A stretch of DNA of 64,000 nt from Pyropia yezoensis (Eukaryota; Rhodophyta; Bangiophyceae; Bangiales; Bangiaceae). Both the position numbers and the translations under genes were made by a program. Shown here one piece after another: positions 20,559 through 30,670 of this stretch (position 1 is the first letter of the stretch; every line of letters begins with the position of its first letter). Below the pieces are notes generated by a model that was not told the origin of the DNA, searched no databases, and saw only the letters and a program-made list of their open reading frames with translations. The DNA is taken from positions 3,966,882 through 4,030,881 of the forward strand of contig CM020618.1 in assembly GCA_009829735.1 (NCBI GenBank). Reading direction: 5' to 3'.

Positions 20559-21941
20559 GTCTATTCCATATAGCTAGTCGCCTGAGATGACCCGACTTCT
20601 AGCCTCCCGCATGCCTCAGTACGTGCTGGGAGCGACCACTTTACGTTTTTTATCGAGTACAGTACTCATAGGCATGAGATAGCGCCGTTCTCTTGTATTT
20701 TGAGGGATGGTCTCATGCGTTCAAACTCTGTTTGTAGCCAGGACAGCGGTGTGACTCTTTCGTAAACATCGGCAACTCCTCCGTTTTTCTCACTTCTGAG
20801 CTTCTTCTACGCGGTGCATTGTGCTTTAGTACTCTAGAGGTCCACGAGTAGCTTTTGCTCCCGTGTTCCACGCTATATTGCTTCCTCGCCGTGACAGAGA
20901 AGAACAGAGGTTGTTGTTCCTGACCGCCGATCGGACGGAAAAATCGGATACGGGGGCAACCTTAGAAGTACATTGACATTAAAATCAAGTAACTTGGACT
21001 GAACTATGTCAGGCTGAAGCGCCGCCAGACATGCCTCTTCCCTTCACCCCAACCCGTCACTGCTAGCACCGCCGTTGCACCTGGCACTCTCCCCTACCAC
21101 CTCCCTCCCCCCAACGCCCCGTGCGCGCTCAGGCCCGGCTTGCCACTATGTCGCCCTCGCGCGAGATTGTTTCTGGTGGTGGCCGCTCGCGTCGGCGTCG
21201 CGCTCTCTACCGACTGACGAAGGAGACGGCTGTCCTGGTGGACAACGTGCGACGATTTTTTGAGGGGGTGCGCGCGGCCGGCCGGACGCACTCCTTGAGT
21301 AATCCAGTGCAGGGGGTGCGTTGGACGAGAGCGAGGCAGGGGAGGGGAGTGACTCGGGTAGTATGCAGATGTGACCTAGGTACTGAGTGTGCGCGTTTTA
21401 CGTTTTTTTGTGAGGAGCAGGCGACCGCCTTCAGCCGGAGGAGCTGTCGGTGGACGTAAAATTGGACCCCGGAAGGTCTCCGTACGAGGCGGGGGGGCTG
21501 TTGTCTTGCAGCCAAGGCAATGGCGACACGCACTGCAATCGCCTACGCTTTGGCCGCGACGACGCGATTATGATCGGCTGCGACTGTGTCCTCAGATGCG
21601 GCGGGATTACGAAGTTGGCGCAGCGCGCACTGTGTAAATCCTACTACGGTGAGGAATGGGTCAGCATGTAACCCCCGTTCGTGCACACACAAAACCCGCC
21701 AATTTGATCTCGATCGGCATTCGGGCAAGACGGGCATGTCCGGTCCGCCCCACATGGGCGGGAGGACCCTCCGTGCTGTTCAGGCGTGCACTCCGGGGCA
21801 AGAACACGGTTTCAGGTCCTGTCTTTTTTACCACAGGCCCGTAGCGCGATGCTGATCAGGTCCACCTGGTTTGAGCCGTAGCCGACCAGAAGCGCATGAA
21901 TGAAAACTCTTTTCTCAAGTGACTAGCTATATGGAATAGAC
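20559..21941. mobile_element. DNA transposon remnant with 21-bp terminal inverted repeats
   Basis: gtctattccatatagctagtc at 20559-20579 is repeated in perfect inverted form at 21921-21941. The similarity extends a few bases inward (cctgag versus cttgag) and outward (aaag on both sides). The 1,383-bp element includes the truncated transposase-like frame at 21148. A target duplication is not clear. Confidence 0.8.
21148..21459 (+). pseudogene. Possible N-terminal fragment of an IS630/Tc1-type transposase
   Basis: The frame starts MSPSREIVSGGG and has the helix LTKETAVLVDNVRRFFEGV followed by SNPVQ. It then degenerates; ATAFSRRSCRW reappears after a GT...AG-like gap. This pattern resembles the DNA-binding helices at the start of IS630-Tc1 superfamily transposases from eukaryotes. 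No catalytic triad is seen downstream in the element, so it is a relic. The assignment rests on a short stretch and is tentative. Confidence 0.3.
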
Positions 21942-22722
21942 CTTTAGGTACAAGGCGAGCTGCGGTGGATGCCCATCGGGACAGGCATGTACGTAGGGGG
22001 AGTGAGGGCCGGGTGAGGGACGAGAAATGACGGGCACGCCGTTTGCGGGAGAGAGCTTCTGTGGGCTCCTGTGGCAGTGGGGGGGGGAGCATGGAGGGGA
22101 GGGTTCTGCAGCAGCATGGCAACACTGGGGGTAGTGACGGCGGCGGCGAGGGTGAGCCCGTGGAGGGAGACGCCGCACATGCAGCTTGCTGGCAGGCGGT
22201 GCCTCCCCCTCCGTGCAGCTGGCTGGTTGTTTCAACGCGTATAGCTAGCTGTGGAGCGCTGGCAGGACCGTGGAGGAGCCTCTTCGTAGCTGAGGGTGCG
22301 CTGTGTAGGCTTTTTAAAGTGTATCCCTCGCCTTGAAACATCAGCCAATGCTGAAAAAAGAAACCATTTTTTTAATGTATATCCCAGGTGCCAATGGAGG
22401 TGCCAATAGACGGGTCCATTTGGGCACCATTAGGGCACCCCTCGTAATGGGACCAAGGGATCCCATAAAGGCATGCTTCATAATTGTTCCATTAGATGGG
22501 GGCCTCAATGGTGTGGCGCATTTTACTGATGATCCTCAAGATCTGTGAACTCTCACGGTCCACCGCTCGGTACATTCCTCACCGTGGCTTTTCATTCTTT
22601 TGGAAGTCGCTCCGCACCCACCGGATCAGCCGACGCACCGAGCACCGAGACTTTGGCGGCCAACGTCGGCCGCCCGTCTCTCCTCCCCCGTCTCGAGCCG
22701 CTGCACCACTGGCCAGCCCCAC
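21942..22722. other. Region upstream of the mitochondrial carrier gene
   Basis: 22380-22450 contains short inverted words (ggtgccaat and attagggcacc) that look like a small MITE fragment. 22560-22722 becomes C-rich toward the carrier start. A minus-strand frame at 22341-21856 has no recognisable match. Confidence 0.35.
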
Positions 22723-23658
22723 ATGGCCAGCCCATCACCCACCGCCGCTGGCCTGGTGCGCCCCTTCCCCTCCCCTTCCCGCCCCCCCCTGCAGAAGACG
22801 CAATGGAGCAACGTGGCACTCGGCGCCGGCCTGCAGCTGTTTGAGGTGTCCACCCTCGGCCAGCCGTTTGAGGTGATCAAGACACAGCAAGCCGCCAACC
22901 GGACGCAGGGCCTGGCCACCGCCCTCAGCTCCATCTACGCGCGAGGTGGTGTGCGCGGCTTTTGGCAAGGCCTCGTCCCGTGGGCGTGGATTGAGGGGTC
23001 CACCAAGGGCGCCGTCCTCCTCTTCACCCAGTCCGAAGTGTCCCAGCGGGCGCGGTCGCTGGGGGTGTCCCCGTCATGGGCGTCGGGCCTTGGCGGCATG
23101 GCCGGCGGTGTGGCGCAGGCGTACACCACCATTGGGCCGTGCACGACTATGAAGACGGCGCTTGTGACGGGCAACCACGCGGGCAAGGGCATGTGGGATG
23201 TCGCCCGCAGCGTCGTGGCCGAGCGAGGCCTGGCGGGCATGTATGCGGGCGTCCACGCGGTGGCGCTGCGGCAGGCCACCAACTGGGGCTCCCGCTTTGG
23301 CTTCTCCCGCCTGAGCGAAGTCCTTTTCCGTCGTGGCGACGGCGCCCGAGCGTTGTCTACTGGTGAGCGGCTGGCGTCGAGCATGCTGGGCGGCGCCCTC
23401 TCCACCTGGAACCACCCGTTTGAGGTGCTCCGTATTGAGTTGCAGTCCCAGTCGGTGGACCCGCGGCGGCCAAAGGAGCGGAGCATGGCGACCATGGCGC
23501 GTTACATCTACCAGACGAATGGAGTGCGAGGTTTTTACAGGGGGGTGCTCCCGCGCATCGGACTCAGTGTGTACTTGACGGTGGTGATGGTGTTTCTGGG
23601 GGACGAGCTCAAGGAACTCATACGGCTGAGGAAGGACGAGGACGAGCCGCAGGAGTAG
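22723..23658 (+). CDS. Mitochondrial carrier, YHM2 type (citrate/2-oxoglutarate exchange)
   Basis: The product is 311 residues with three mitochondrial-carrier repeats. Repeat 1 has TLGQPFEVIKT (44-54), where the proline-acid-lysine signature is intact. Repeat 2 is degenerate (TIGPCTTMKTALV), a hallmark of the YHM2 subgroup. Repeat 3 has WNHPFEVLRIELQS (229-242). Other blocks typical of YHM2 are GFWQGLVPWAWIEGSTKGAVLLF, GMAGGVAQAYTT, RQATNWGSRFGFSRL and GFYRGVLPRIGL. In yeast YHM2 exchanges citrate and oxoglutarate across the mitochondrial inner membrane and associates with mtDNA. I chose the ATG at 22723 because the carrier core begins soon after; an in-frame earlier start (22600) would add a basic 41-residue leader. 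The frame is unbroken. A poly-G tract follows 145 bases after the stop. Confidence 0.87.
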   Translation: MASPSPTAAGLVRPFPSPSRPPLQKTQWSNVALGAGLQLFEVSTLGQPFEVIKTQQAANRTQGLATALSSIYARGGVRGFWQGLVPWAWIEGSTKGAVLLFTQSEVSQRARSLGVSPSWASGLGGMAGGVAQAYTTIGPCTTMKTALVTGNHAGKGMWDVARSVVAERGLAGMYAGVHAVALRQATNWGSRFGFSRLSEVLFRRGDGARALSTGERLASSMLGGALSTWNHPFEVLRIELQSQSVDPRRPKERSMATMARYIYQTNGVRGFYRGVLPRIGLSVYLTVVMVFLGDELKELIRLRKDEDEPQE

Positions 23659-24981
23659 GGTGTACTGTACCAATATACTTTTTTATTGCCTCGCGAAGCG
23701 GCCCTGCCTGTGCGCTGTTACCGCTAACGGCGCTCCAACCACCTCTTTGCCTCGCTTATGAGGTCCTAAAACAGCAACATTAAACGGGGAGAGGAGGACA
23801 GGAGGGGGGGGGGGGGGGGGGGGGGGGGGCGAGAGGGACTGCGGGTGCGGTCAGCGGCCCCATGGTGACCGGCGCGCACCTCCCGCGGCCGGCCATCCAC
23901 CGCCGATCCCCTTTGCCGCCATCGCAGCGTCGTCTTCGGCATCCGGGGGTGGGCGGGGGGCCGGGGCGTCGGCGGCGGCGGGCGCGTATTGGGGCGGTCA
24001 ATATATACGAATAGCCATGCTAACATATGTAGTGGTCAGTCAACGGGCGAGTGAGTACTCCTCGCCGCCTCCGTCTGCGTTGTCAGAGCGCCGGCCATGG
24101 CGTTCGCAGGGCGAGCGATTCGCGTCGATGGCAACCACCTGGCGCGCTGCGGGCCTCGTGCAGCCGTCCGAGGCGATGTGATGGGGGTGGGTGGTGGGGG
24201 TAGCGGGAGGGGGGCTGGGGCGACTGTCACCGCCAGGTCGGGGCGCCCGGCGATTGCGTTCGCGTTTGCAAACGAGCCGGCGACGGCGGCCGGGTCAGAG
24301 CTGGTGGTCCTAAAGGTGCCTCCATCCCCACTACCATCGCCGCCCACGACGCTGCGCACGGGGTGGTGCCGCCGCCAGTCTGCCAGCCTGCGGCGCTGCT
24401 GCCCCACTCAGTCGCCTGCCTACCCAACCGCCTCCCCCTCCCCCCCCCCCCCCCGGGCGCGTCCCTCCCCCCGTTTTCCATAAGCCCATCCCGGGCGTCA
24501 AAGCACGCGGCGGCGCCCCCCCACCCCCCCCCCTCCTCCTCTCCCCCCCCGCCGCCCCCTCCGCTCCCGCTGCCGCCGCCGCGGCCACTTCCTCGTCTGC
24601 GGCTCCTCCCCCCCCCGATCCTTCGACGACAGTGCGGGAGTGCGGAGCGCCAACGCCGCGCCCTGCCCGACCCGCCGCTCGCACTCCTCGCCGCCCAGAC
24701 GCTGCTGCTAACGCTCTACGCCCGCCGCGGCGCTGATGCTCGGGTCGCTCCCAGGGGCGGGGCGGTGCTAGCCGGCGGCGGCAGTGAGGGGCAGACGGGC
24801 ATGGCACGCCACGGCAACGGCCTGGGCACCAAGCCCCACCCCGCCTGGACCTCGTCCTTGAAGCGTACGCGGGGTGAACGGCGGCGCCTGTGGCCGCATA
24901 CCGGCGCGACGCCCTATACACCACGCCCTTGCCGCCCACCCTCCCCCCCGCCCGAGCCCCAAGGGGCACACTAACCCCGTC
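23659..24981. other. Convergent intergenic region with poly-G tract and a doubtful plus-strand frame
   Basis: The carrier (plus) and THG1 (minus) genes converge here. 23804-23829 is a 26-nt poly-G run. An ATG at 24097 opens a plus-strand frame (MAFAGRAIRVDGNHLARCG) that is protein-like to about 24360 and then enters a C-run at 24436-24454. A second plus-strand frame resumes after it and ends at 24974 (ALLAAQTLLLTLYARRG near 24690). Together they could be one gene broken by a homopolymer miscount, but no domain supports this. Confidence 0.3.
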
Positions 24982-26196
24982 CTACCTCTCCCCCCGCTCC
25001 AGCAGGTGCGGGTGCGCCACCCAAAACGCGTCACCAATAAGGTCCCCGTGGCTCACCACCACCACGGACCGGGTGCGGCGGGCAGCGGCGCGCGCGCGCC
25101 GTGCCGCTCGGTGGCGAGGCGGGGGGGTGGGATTGCCTGGTGGGCTATCCAAGGTGGCACCGTCGGGGGCGGGGCTCGAGGTGAGGGTGCGGGCAGGGGT
25201 AGCGGCGGTGGCGGGGATGGGTGTCTGCTCCCACGCGTCGTCGGCGGGGGGCACGTCCCCCCCGGCAGCGTCAGCGACGGGCGAGTCCGCCCCCCGAGCA
25301 ACAATGGCGAGGGGCCTGTCCCCTCCAGCAGCTTTGGCGGCAGGCAGCTGCTCATCCCTGCCAGCGTCCACGGTCAGCGGCTGCTGCTCGCCGGCAGCCA
25401 CGGGGGGGGCGCCGTTTGCGACAAGGGCTGCGGGGTCACCGTCAACGCAACCGTCTCCAGCACGGACCGGCTGCTTGCCCTCTCCCGCACCGGTCGCTGC
25501 GGTCGCCGCGGCGCCCGCGCCCACGCCCGCCTTTGTGGTGGACACTGGCACGCGGAGAAGAGTGGAGCCTTTGCGGAACATGGGCGGCTGCTCATTGTAG
25601 TTGATGCCAAAGCGGCTCCACAGGAGCTCATTCTTGGCCGCCACGTCGGTGCCCGCAAGCGCCCGTTCAGCCGCCGCCGGCACCACCCCCCCACGCTCAA
25701 CGAGCGCCCAAAACGCAGAGTTGTACGTATTGTTCACGTGCACGTCTGCCTGGCGCCACGCAAAGTAGTCGCGGACGGTGCGGGCGGTGGGGTAGACGAC
25801 GGCGCGGCCGTCAAAGACGGGCGCCAGCCGCAAGGGGCGGTCGTCGCCCATCGCAGCGGGCCAGCCCATGACGAATGCGGCGGTGAAGGTGGAAGTCAGC
25901 ACAGACACCAGCTTGGAGGCGCGCCGCCGAAACAGGCGGCTGCCAGGGGGGAGGAGGAAGGAGTACTCGTCCGACGCGCCAAACGCGAGCACAATGTCGG
26001 GGAAGGACGCCATCACGACCTGTGCGGCGGTGTTCATAAGGCTCAGGCCGGCCACATCGTTGGGCTTGGTGTAACCATGCGCGGCGGTAAAGGCATGGAA
26101 GGAGCGGCCGTCCAGGCGGACAACAATCCAGGTAGACGGCAGCAGCGTGTCGGGCTGCTCAAACGTCTTGACGTACTCGTATTTGGAGCACGCCAT
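24982..26196 (-). CDS. THG1: tRNA-His guanylyltransferase
   Basis: Thg1 adds the essential G-1 to the 5' end of tRNA-His by 3'-5' polymerisation. The 404-residue product starts MACSKYEYVKTFE, exactly where eukaryotic Thg1 starts. It has VRLDGRSFHAF (Asp29 and Gly30 of the metal site) and AFGASDEYSFLL (Asp76). It continues with SKLVSVLTSTFTAAFV and DYFAWRQADVHVNNTYNSAFWAL, then KNELLWSRFGINYNEQPPMFRKGS. The tail HGDLIGDAFWVAHPHLL closes the family fold. Between MFRKGSTLLRVPV and the tail lies a low-complexity insert of about 150 residues (Ala/Gly/Pro/Asp), which makes the protein longer than the usual 260-300. All catalytic residues are present. An upstream in-frame ATG at 26229 is less likely. 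A C/T-rich leader precedes the start. Confidence 0.92.
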   Translation of the reverse strand: MACSKYEYVKTFEQPDTLLPSTWIVVRLDGRSFHAFTAAHGYTKPNDVAGLSLMNTAAQVVMASFPDIVLAFGASDEYSFLLPPGSRLFRRRASKLVSVLTSTFTAAFVMGWPAAMGDDRPLRLAPVFDGRAVVYPTARTVRDYFAWRQADVHVNNTYNSAFWALVERGGVVPAAAERALAGTDVAAKNELLWSRFGINYNEQPPMFRKGSTLLRVPVSTTKAGVGAGAAATAATGAGEGKQPVRAGDGCVDGDPAALVANGAPPVAAGEQQPLTVDAGRDEQLPAAKAAGGDRPLAIVARGADSPVADAAGGDVPPADDAWEQTPIPATAATPARTLTSSPAPDGATLDSPPGNPTPPPRHRAARRARAAARRTRSVVVVSHGDLIGDAFWVAHPHLLERGER

Positions 26197-26447
26197 GAGG
26201 AGGAAGGGAGCAGGGGGGGGGGAAGACAATGGCGAGGTGCGCGGCAGGGAGAGGGAAACGTTGCGCAGTGGGTTTTAAACCAGGCACCTAGAATTCCGCG
26301 CATGCGAATGCGAGCACGTGTTTTGGGTCGTCGACATTGGTTCCCTTATTGGACCCCTGCTTCAAGTTCGAGAACGATCACGCCTGACACGCTAAAAAAC
26401 ACTTGCCATGCTCGCTCTCCCACATTCTGCGTGCACTCTGCCACATA
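26197..26447. promoter_or_regulatory. Presumed THG1 promoter/leader region
   Basis: Read on the minus strand, 26260-26197 is C/T-rich with a C8 run and a Ctt/Cct pattern directly before the ATG. Further upstream the sequence turns AT-richer and abuts a MITE. No TATA box is obvious. Confidence 0.3.
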
Positions 26448-26881
26448 TGTGGCGGGTGACGATAGAATTCTCATTATTTTTGGCTTTTTTTTCTTTCTGA
26501 GTTAGCACCACCACTGGATCGGGCTCCTCCAGAGCAAGCTAACGAGCTCATTTTTTTCTAAGTGCAGTGAAGCTGACAAACATTCTCCAGTGTAAGCATG
26601 TTTTGACACTTCTGCTAACTTTAGAACAAGAGAATAATTAGGCGAGACAGCAGACTTATGCAGGGAGATACTTAGAAATTATGACATGGGGGGGCCCAGT
26701 GTGGCCATCGCAGCAGCCATGGGCGCAGGCGGCGGCCCACTTGCTCGGCCCACGTTATCGTAAAGCTCGATACCAGTACGCGACGTGATCAAGGCGACTT
26801 TAGAAGGCACAATCTTCGATGGAGGCTATCTCGGCTCGGGCCTGCTCAAGAAAAATGAGAATTCTATCGTCACCCGCCACA
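26448..26881. mobile_element. MITE family 2, copy 1 (TA-flanked, TGTGGCGG ends)
   Basis: Terminal inverted repeats begin tgtggcgggtgacgatagaa on both ends and are identical for 28 bp (26448-26475 and the complement of 26854-26881). A TA flanks each end (26446-26447, 26882-26883). The 434-bp body has no coding capacity. A second, older copy lies at 58681-59117. TA target and short ends suggest mobilisation by a Tc1/mariner-like enzyme. Confidence 0.88.
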
Positions 26882-26888
26882 TATGTAT

Positions 26889-26970
26889 CCAGAAGAAAAA
26901 AACACCCTGCGCAGTGCCCGTTGTTGTGGGATCCACCGCAAGGGCGTTTTGACCCCAGAACCGTTGTTGA
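26889..26970 (-). repeat. Dispersed repeat, copy 1
   Basis: On the minus strand this reads ctcaacaacggttctggggt and continues through gcggtggatccc to a T-run. The same order with a few substitutions occurs on the plus strand at 35374-35460. Both copies read NNGSG, then LRWIPQQRAL in translation, so they may come from the end of a coding transposon. Confidence 0.7.
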
Positions 26971-28642
26971 GTGGCCGTATGGAGGCTGGCCTTCGGGGCG
27001 GGGCTTCTCGTGGCCATCTATAGTAATTCCAGGAACTCAGCATGGGCAGAGGGACCATCTTGGGTGCTTTTCTCATCTGTGCAATGAGGTAGGCGTGGCC
27101 GGCGCCGGTAAGAAGCACGCCGACGGCGCCGGCGTTGGCGCGGTGGTCGTAACCGCCGCCAGAGGGGAGCACGTTGGCGGCGACAACGCCGGCGGGGTGG
27201 GCGTGGCTGCCCTCGGCTAGGAGCAGGTCCGCGGCGCGGGCGCCTGCGGGGAGGTCGGGGCCGCCGCAGGACCCCGGTGGGGTGGTCGTTACCGCCACCG
27301 GCCACGACCGCTGGCGGGGTTTTCTATTTTCCTGAGTGAAACTAACGTGATTGTCTCGTATACTTGTGCACATCGTTGCATCCTGAATAATTATCTATCA
27401 TTTGCTCTTTCTTTACTACCCCTATAATTATCGCCTCACAGCCCTGCTTCACACCCCCGTACAGGCCAGTCGAATATGATTTTTGCCTTTGACCCTTGTT
27501 GGATGTGTCTATACGTCTCTGGAACATGAGTTTCGTCGTACAACGAGACGGCCCTCGGCGGTGCGTACCAGAAGATGTAAAAAAAAAAGAGGACGTACCC
27601 ACCCCGAAGAATTAACAAGGTTTTACAAGCGTTCAACAAGCCCTTTGCCGTGACAGGAGTGTCTGCATGAGGGTGTCTGGACCGCTACTAAGGGGAAGTA
27701 CAGCAAGCATGGCCCGGAAGACGGGTCTCGTAATGCGCTTTCACGAGCTTACTAAGCATATTTTTGCGCGCATCAGGAGTTGGCAGCCTCGCTCATAGTC
27801 AACTTTCAGGCCGCGACTTGGAGTGTGGGTAGGGAATGTCAGAGGCAACTCCCAAACAAGGCTCAACGAGAGGAAGCACACCAGCACCCTCGCATCCCAC
27901 TCCGCGGCCTGCAACGACCATTGCAATCGTCGCCAAGCCATGAGAAACGCCGGCAGCCGCCCACTCGCGCTGCTGAGGGGGTGTCTAGACGGCCGTTCAC
28001 TTGCGTGCTCAAGCACGGATCTAACTCCGTGAATACACATGAGCGTGGTCGGGCCGTCTTGACGGCCGATCACTACCAATGCTCCGCGACCGGCTTTCCT
28101 CAATGTTCACCTCCGTCACCTGGGCTACTTTCCGTGCAATCGGGCGGAGGCAGTTGCCGCCGCGCGCAACGAACCGCGCGCGCAACGAACCGCGCGCTCA
28201 GCCGGCTGGCCAGCCGCCGACCCTTCCCCCTCGTCTGCACACCGCTCTACCGCCTCTTGTCTCGTGCATCGCTACGGGAGATACACCGTAGCCGTTTCCT
28301 TGCCACCCAGCACACGCACGCGGCCGCCATCGCGGATGTGTACTGTTCCGAGTACGTTATAGAGTTTGCGTTCTTGCGGCTGCAGCGCTTCCCCGAAGAG
28401 GATCGGTCGACGCAAACTGCACTATTTGTTCCTCTGCCGCTGGGCTCATTTTTTCTTGCATCGAGCTCTCGGTAGCTGACTGTTGCTTTTCCTTTTATGT
28501 TCTCGTCGCGTACGCCTGTTCTTTCTCGCTCGTGTGATTTATCGGTGTTGCTTTTGTACATGTACCTCTCCTTCTGGCCCACAGACCAGCACCCCCGCGC
28601 TACGCCACAGATTGAACAGGTCCTTCTCTCATCAACGCAAGC
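26971..28642. other. Lower-GC region with one GC-rich coding-like island
   Basis: 27080-27310 is a sharply GC-rich island inside AT-richer DNA. On the minus strand it reads ARAADLLLAEGSHAHPAGVV, later DHRANAGAVGVLLTGAGHAYL. This looks like a piece of a host enzyme captured in a mobile element, but I cannot name the family. The rest (27310-28640) has only short frames. A CGCGCAACGAAC word is tandemly repeated at about 28168-28198. 28490-28640 is the probable leader of the Harbinger transposase. Confidence 0.35.
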
Positions 28643-30670
28643 ATGCCAATGCGACCCAGAGGGAGGCGCTCTCTGAACGGCCCGCGTCGACCGCCCGTCG
28701 GAGGGAACAGGACGCGACCTCAGGCGGTTGTGCGACTTGCGCTGCTCGTCGTGATGCTCGTCTCTTTTGCGGTCGTCAGTACCGCCGCGGTGGCTGCCGC
28801 TCCCCAGAGGCGCACCTCTCGTTCCGGGACGCGCTCTCGGCAGGACATGCCATTGACGCTGGCGGTCTTGGCCGATGCCGACTTCCGGCTGCTGTTTCGG
28901 ATGGACCGCGACACGTTTTGGGCCCTTTTTGACCTGGTACGGTCAAGCCTGGAGACGAACGAGGAGATGGCCATCTTGTCGTCTAGCCAGCCCATCCCCC
29001 CCGAGTTTCGACTGGCGATGGCCTTGCGCGTGCTTGCCGGGGCGTCGTACCTCGACTGCATGCTGGCATTTGGAGTGGGACGGAGCACGGTCTTCAGTGT
29101 GTTCAAGCAAGTACGTTTGATTCCTCTCGTGTGTGTGCACTGGCCAGTGTGGGGGGGGTGAGCGAGGTCCGGGGTGTTTGAAGCGACGCGAGGGCGCGCG
29201 TCGGATGCCTCTCGTGCAACTGTGTGTCTTGGCCCTGACATGTTTGTGCTGCAAATTCTAGCGCTGCAGTCATTTCCCTTCTTCGCTCGCTTGCAGGTGT
29301 TGGATGTGATATTGCAGTTCTCCCAATTTTGGCCGATCCGGACAAGAACAAGAACAACAGTCCACTGACCAATGACATGCCTCACAGGCTGCCTCTCTGA
29401 CCAATGAGAGCTCCGAATCAGCCTCCATTGTTGTGCAAACAGTAAGATCTGCGACTTTCCCGGGACTCCGATCACATGGAGGGGAGAACCTGAGTGGAAC
29501 AGACACCAAGACAAGCTGGACAACTGTTCCGGAGAGGAACGAGCCGATGTGGGGGGAATCTTCGGCGATCTCAGCCGAGAGAACAACAGTGTTTCGACCA
29601 ATCAGCGATTGGTAAGAGGCCCACTGTGGCTGCAGCCAATCATCGGCTCTAGGCGATCGGGCCCCTAGAGCACGCGATTGGCTCGCCCTCACCTGCCAGC
29701 ACGCGATTGGCTCACACAGTAGTTCATGCAGTGTTGTTCTTGTCCGGATCGGCCAAAATTGGGAGAACAGCAATAGACCGAACAACTGCTCTAGCGAAAC
29801 ATTGTGTTCCCCACATCCTTGCCAGCTTGTGCCCATCAGAGCGATTTGTTCTCGCGTGGGGGACGGAACCCGCTGCGCGGCTGCCTGTCGGCTATTGACG
29901 GCATCGCGGTGAAGATCCAGCGGCCGTCTGTACAAGATGCGCCCAACCCGATGTCGTACTACAATCGCAAAGGCTTTTTTGCACTCAACGCGCAGGTGGC
30001 TGTGGGTGCTGACTACAAGGTGCAGTTTTTGTCTGTGGTGGCGGCTGGGTCGTGCCACAACAGCACGGCCTTTGCAGCTTGCGGACTGGCGACGGTGCTG
30101 GCGTCCGAGGACGGTTTGCCGGCTGGGTTTTGGGCAGCAGCTGATGACGCATACGTCGCGGGCATGAGGGTCCTAACACCTTGGCCTGGTCGCAACCTCT
30201 CGTGGGAGAAGGACTCGTTTAACTTTTTCCAGTCGTCCAATCGCATCTTTGTGGAGCAGGTGTTTGGGCAGATGGTCGGCCGGTGGGGTGTTCTCTGGAA
30301 GCCCCTCCGCTTCTCCCTCCCCACAGCAACCCTGGTGATTCGTGTGTGTGCCAAGCTGCACAATTTTTTGGTAGACCACAGCTGCCCTGTGCCGCCTATG
30401 CTTCTGGAGGGGGACGTATTTGGTGGGTCTAACGTTTTACACATGCAGGACTCCTGTGACACGGATGTCCGGCTCCGCCATCGCCACCGAGATGCGGAGA
30501 GGTGTCCTTTGCGTGTAGAGATGACGAGGACCTTGAAGTTGAACCAGCTACGTCGTCCTCTGCAAGTGGATAGTCTTTTCTCTGCCTGTGCGTCAACGGG
30601 AGTGGGTCGCAGACTTCGCCAGGGGACGGAGATGAGTAACCGTTCTGTGCGGGAAGAGAGGGCCCTATGA
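28643..30670 (+). pseudogene. PIF/Harbinger DDE transposase, two exons, split by a MITE and a one-base shift
   Basis: Exon 1 (28643-29110) has a short basic leader and a hydrophobic stretch. The Harbinger N-terminal domain follows: FRMDRDTFWALFDLV, then FRLAMALRVLAGASYLDCML and FGVGRSTVFSVFKQ. The intron 29111-29296 starts GTACGT and ends TTGCAG. Exon 2 (29297-30670) starts VLDVID and is interrupted at once by a MITE (29312-29773). After the MITE comes LASLCPSERFVLAWG, then a one-base frame change in a G5 run at about 29860. From there RGCLSAIDGIAVKI carries the first catalytic Asp, AADDAYVAGM the second, and FVEQVFGQMVGRWG the Glu of the DDE_Tnp_4 triad. All three catalytic residues are intact. 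Without the MITE and the shift it would read as a normal transposase, so inactivation looks recent. Confidence 0.82.
29312..29773. mobile_element. MITE family 1, copy 1, nested in the Harbinger transposase
   Basis: The ends ttgc(a/t)gttctcccaatttt are inverted repeats of about 40 bp (29312-29351 and complement of 29734-29773), flanked by a TA on each side (29310-29311, 29774-29775). Removing the element and one TA restores the transposase exon (VLDVIDRTTALAKHC). The body carries at least six CCAAT/ATTGG words, for example gaccaatgac, gaccaatcagcgattgg and cgcgattggctc. Other copies are at 38035 and 62173. Confidence 0.93.

Noticed and set aside
28643-28830. Signal peptide or membrane segment in the Harbinger transposase leader
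   Set aside because: The hydrophobic stretch (LALLVVMLVSFAVVST) lies before the conserved domain and probably reflects a start chosen too far upstream.
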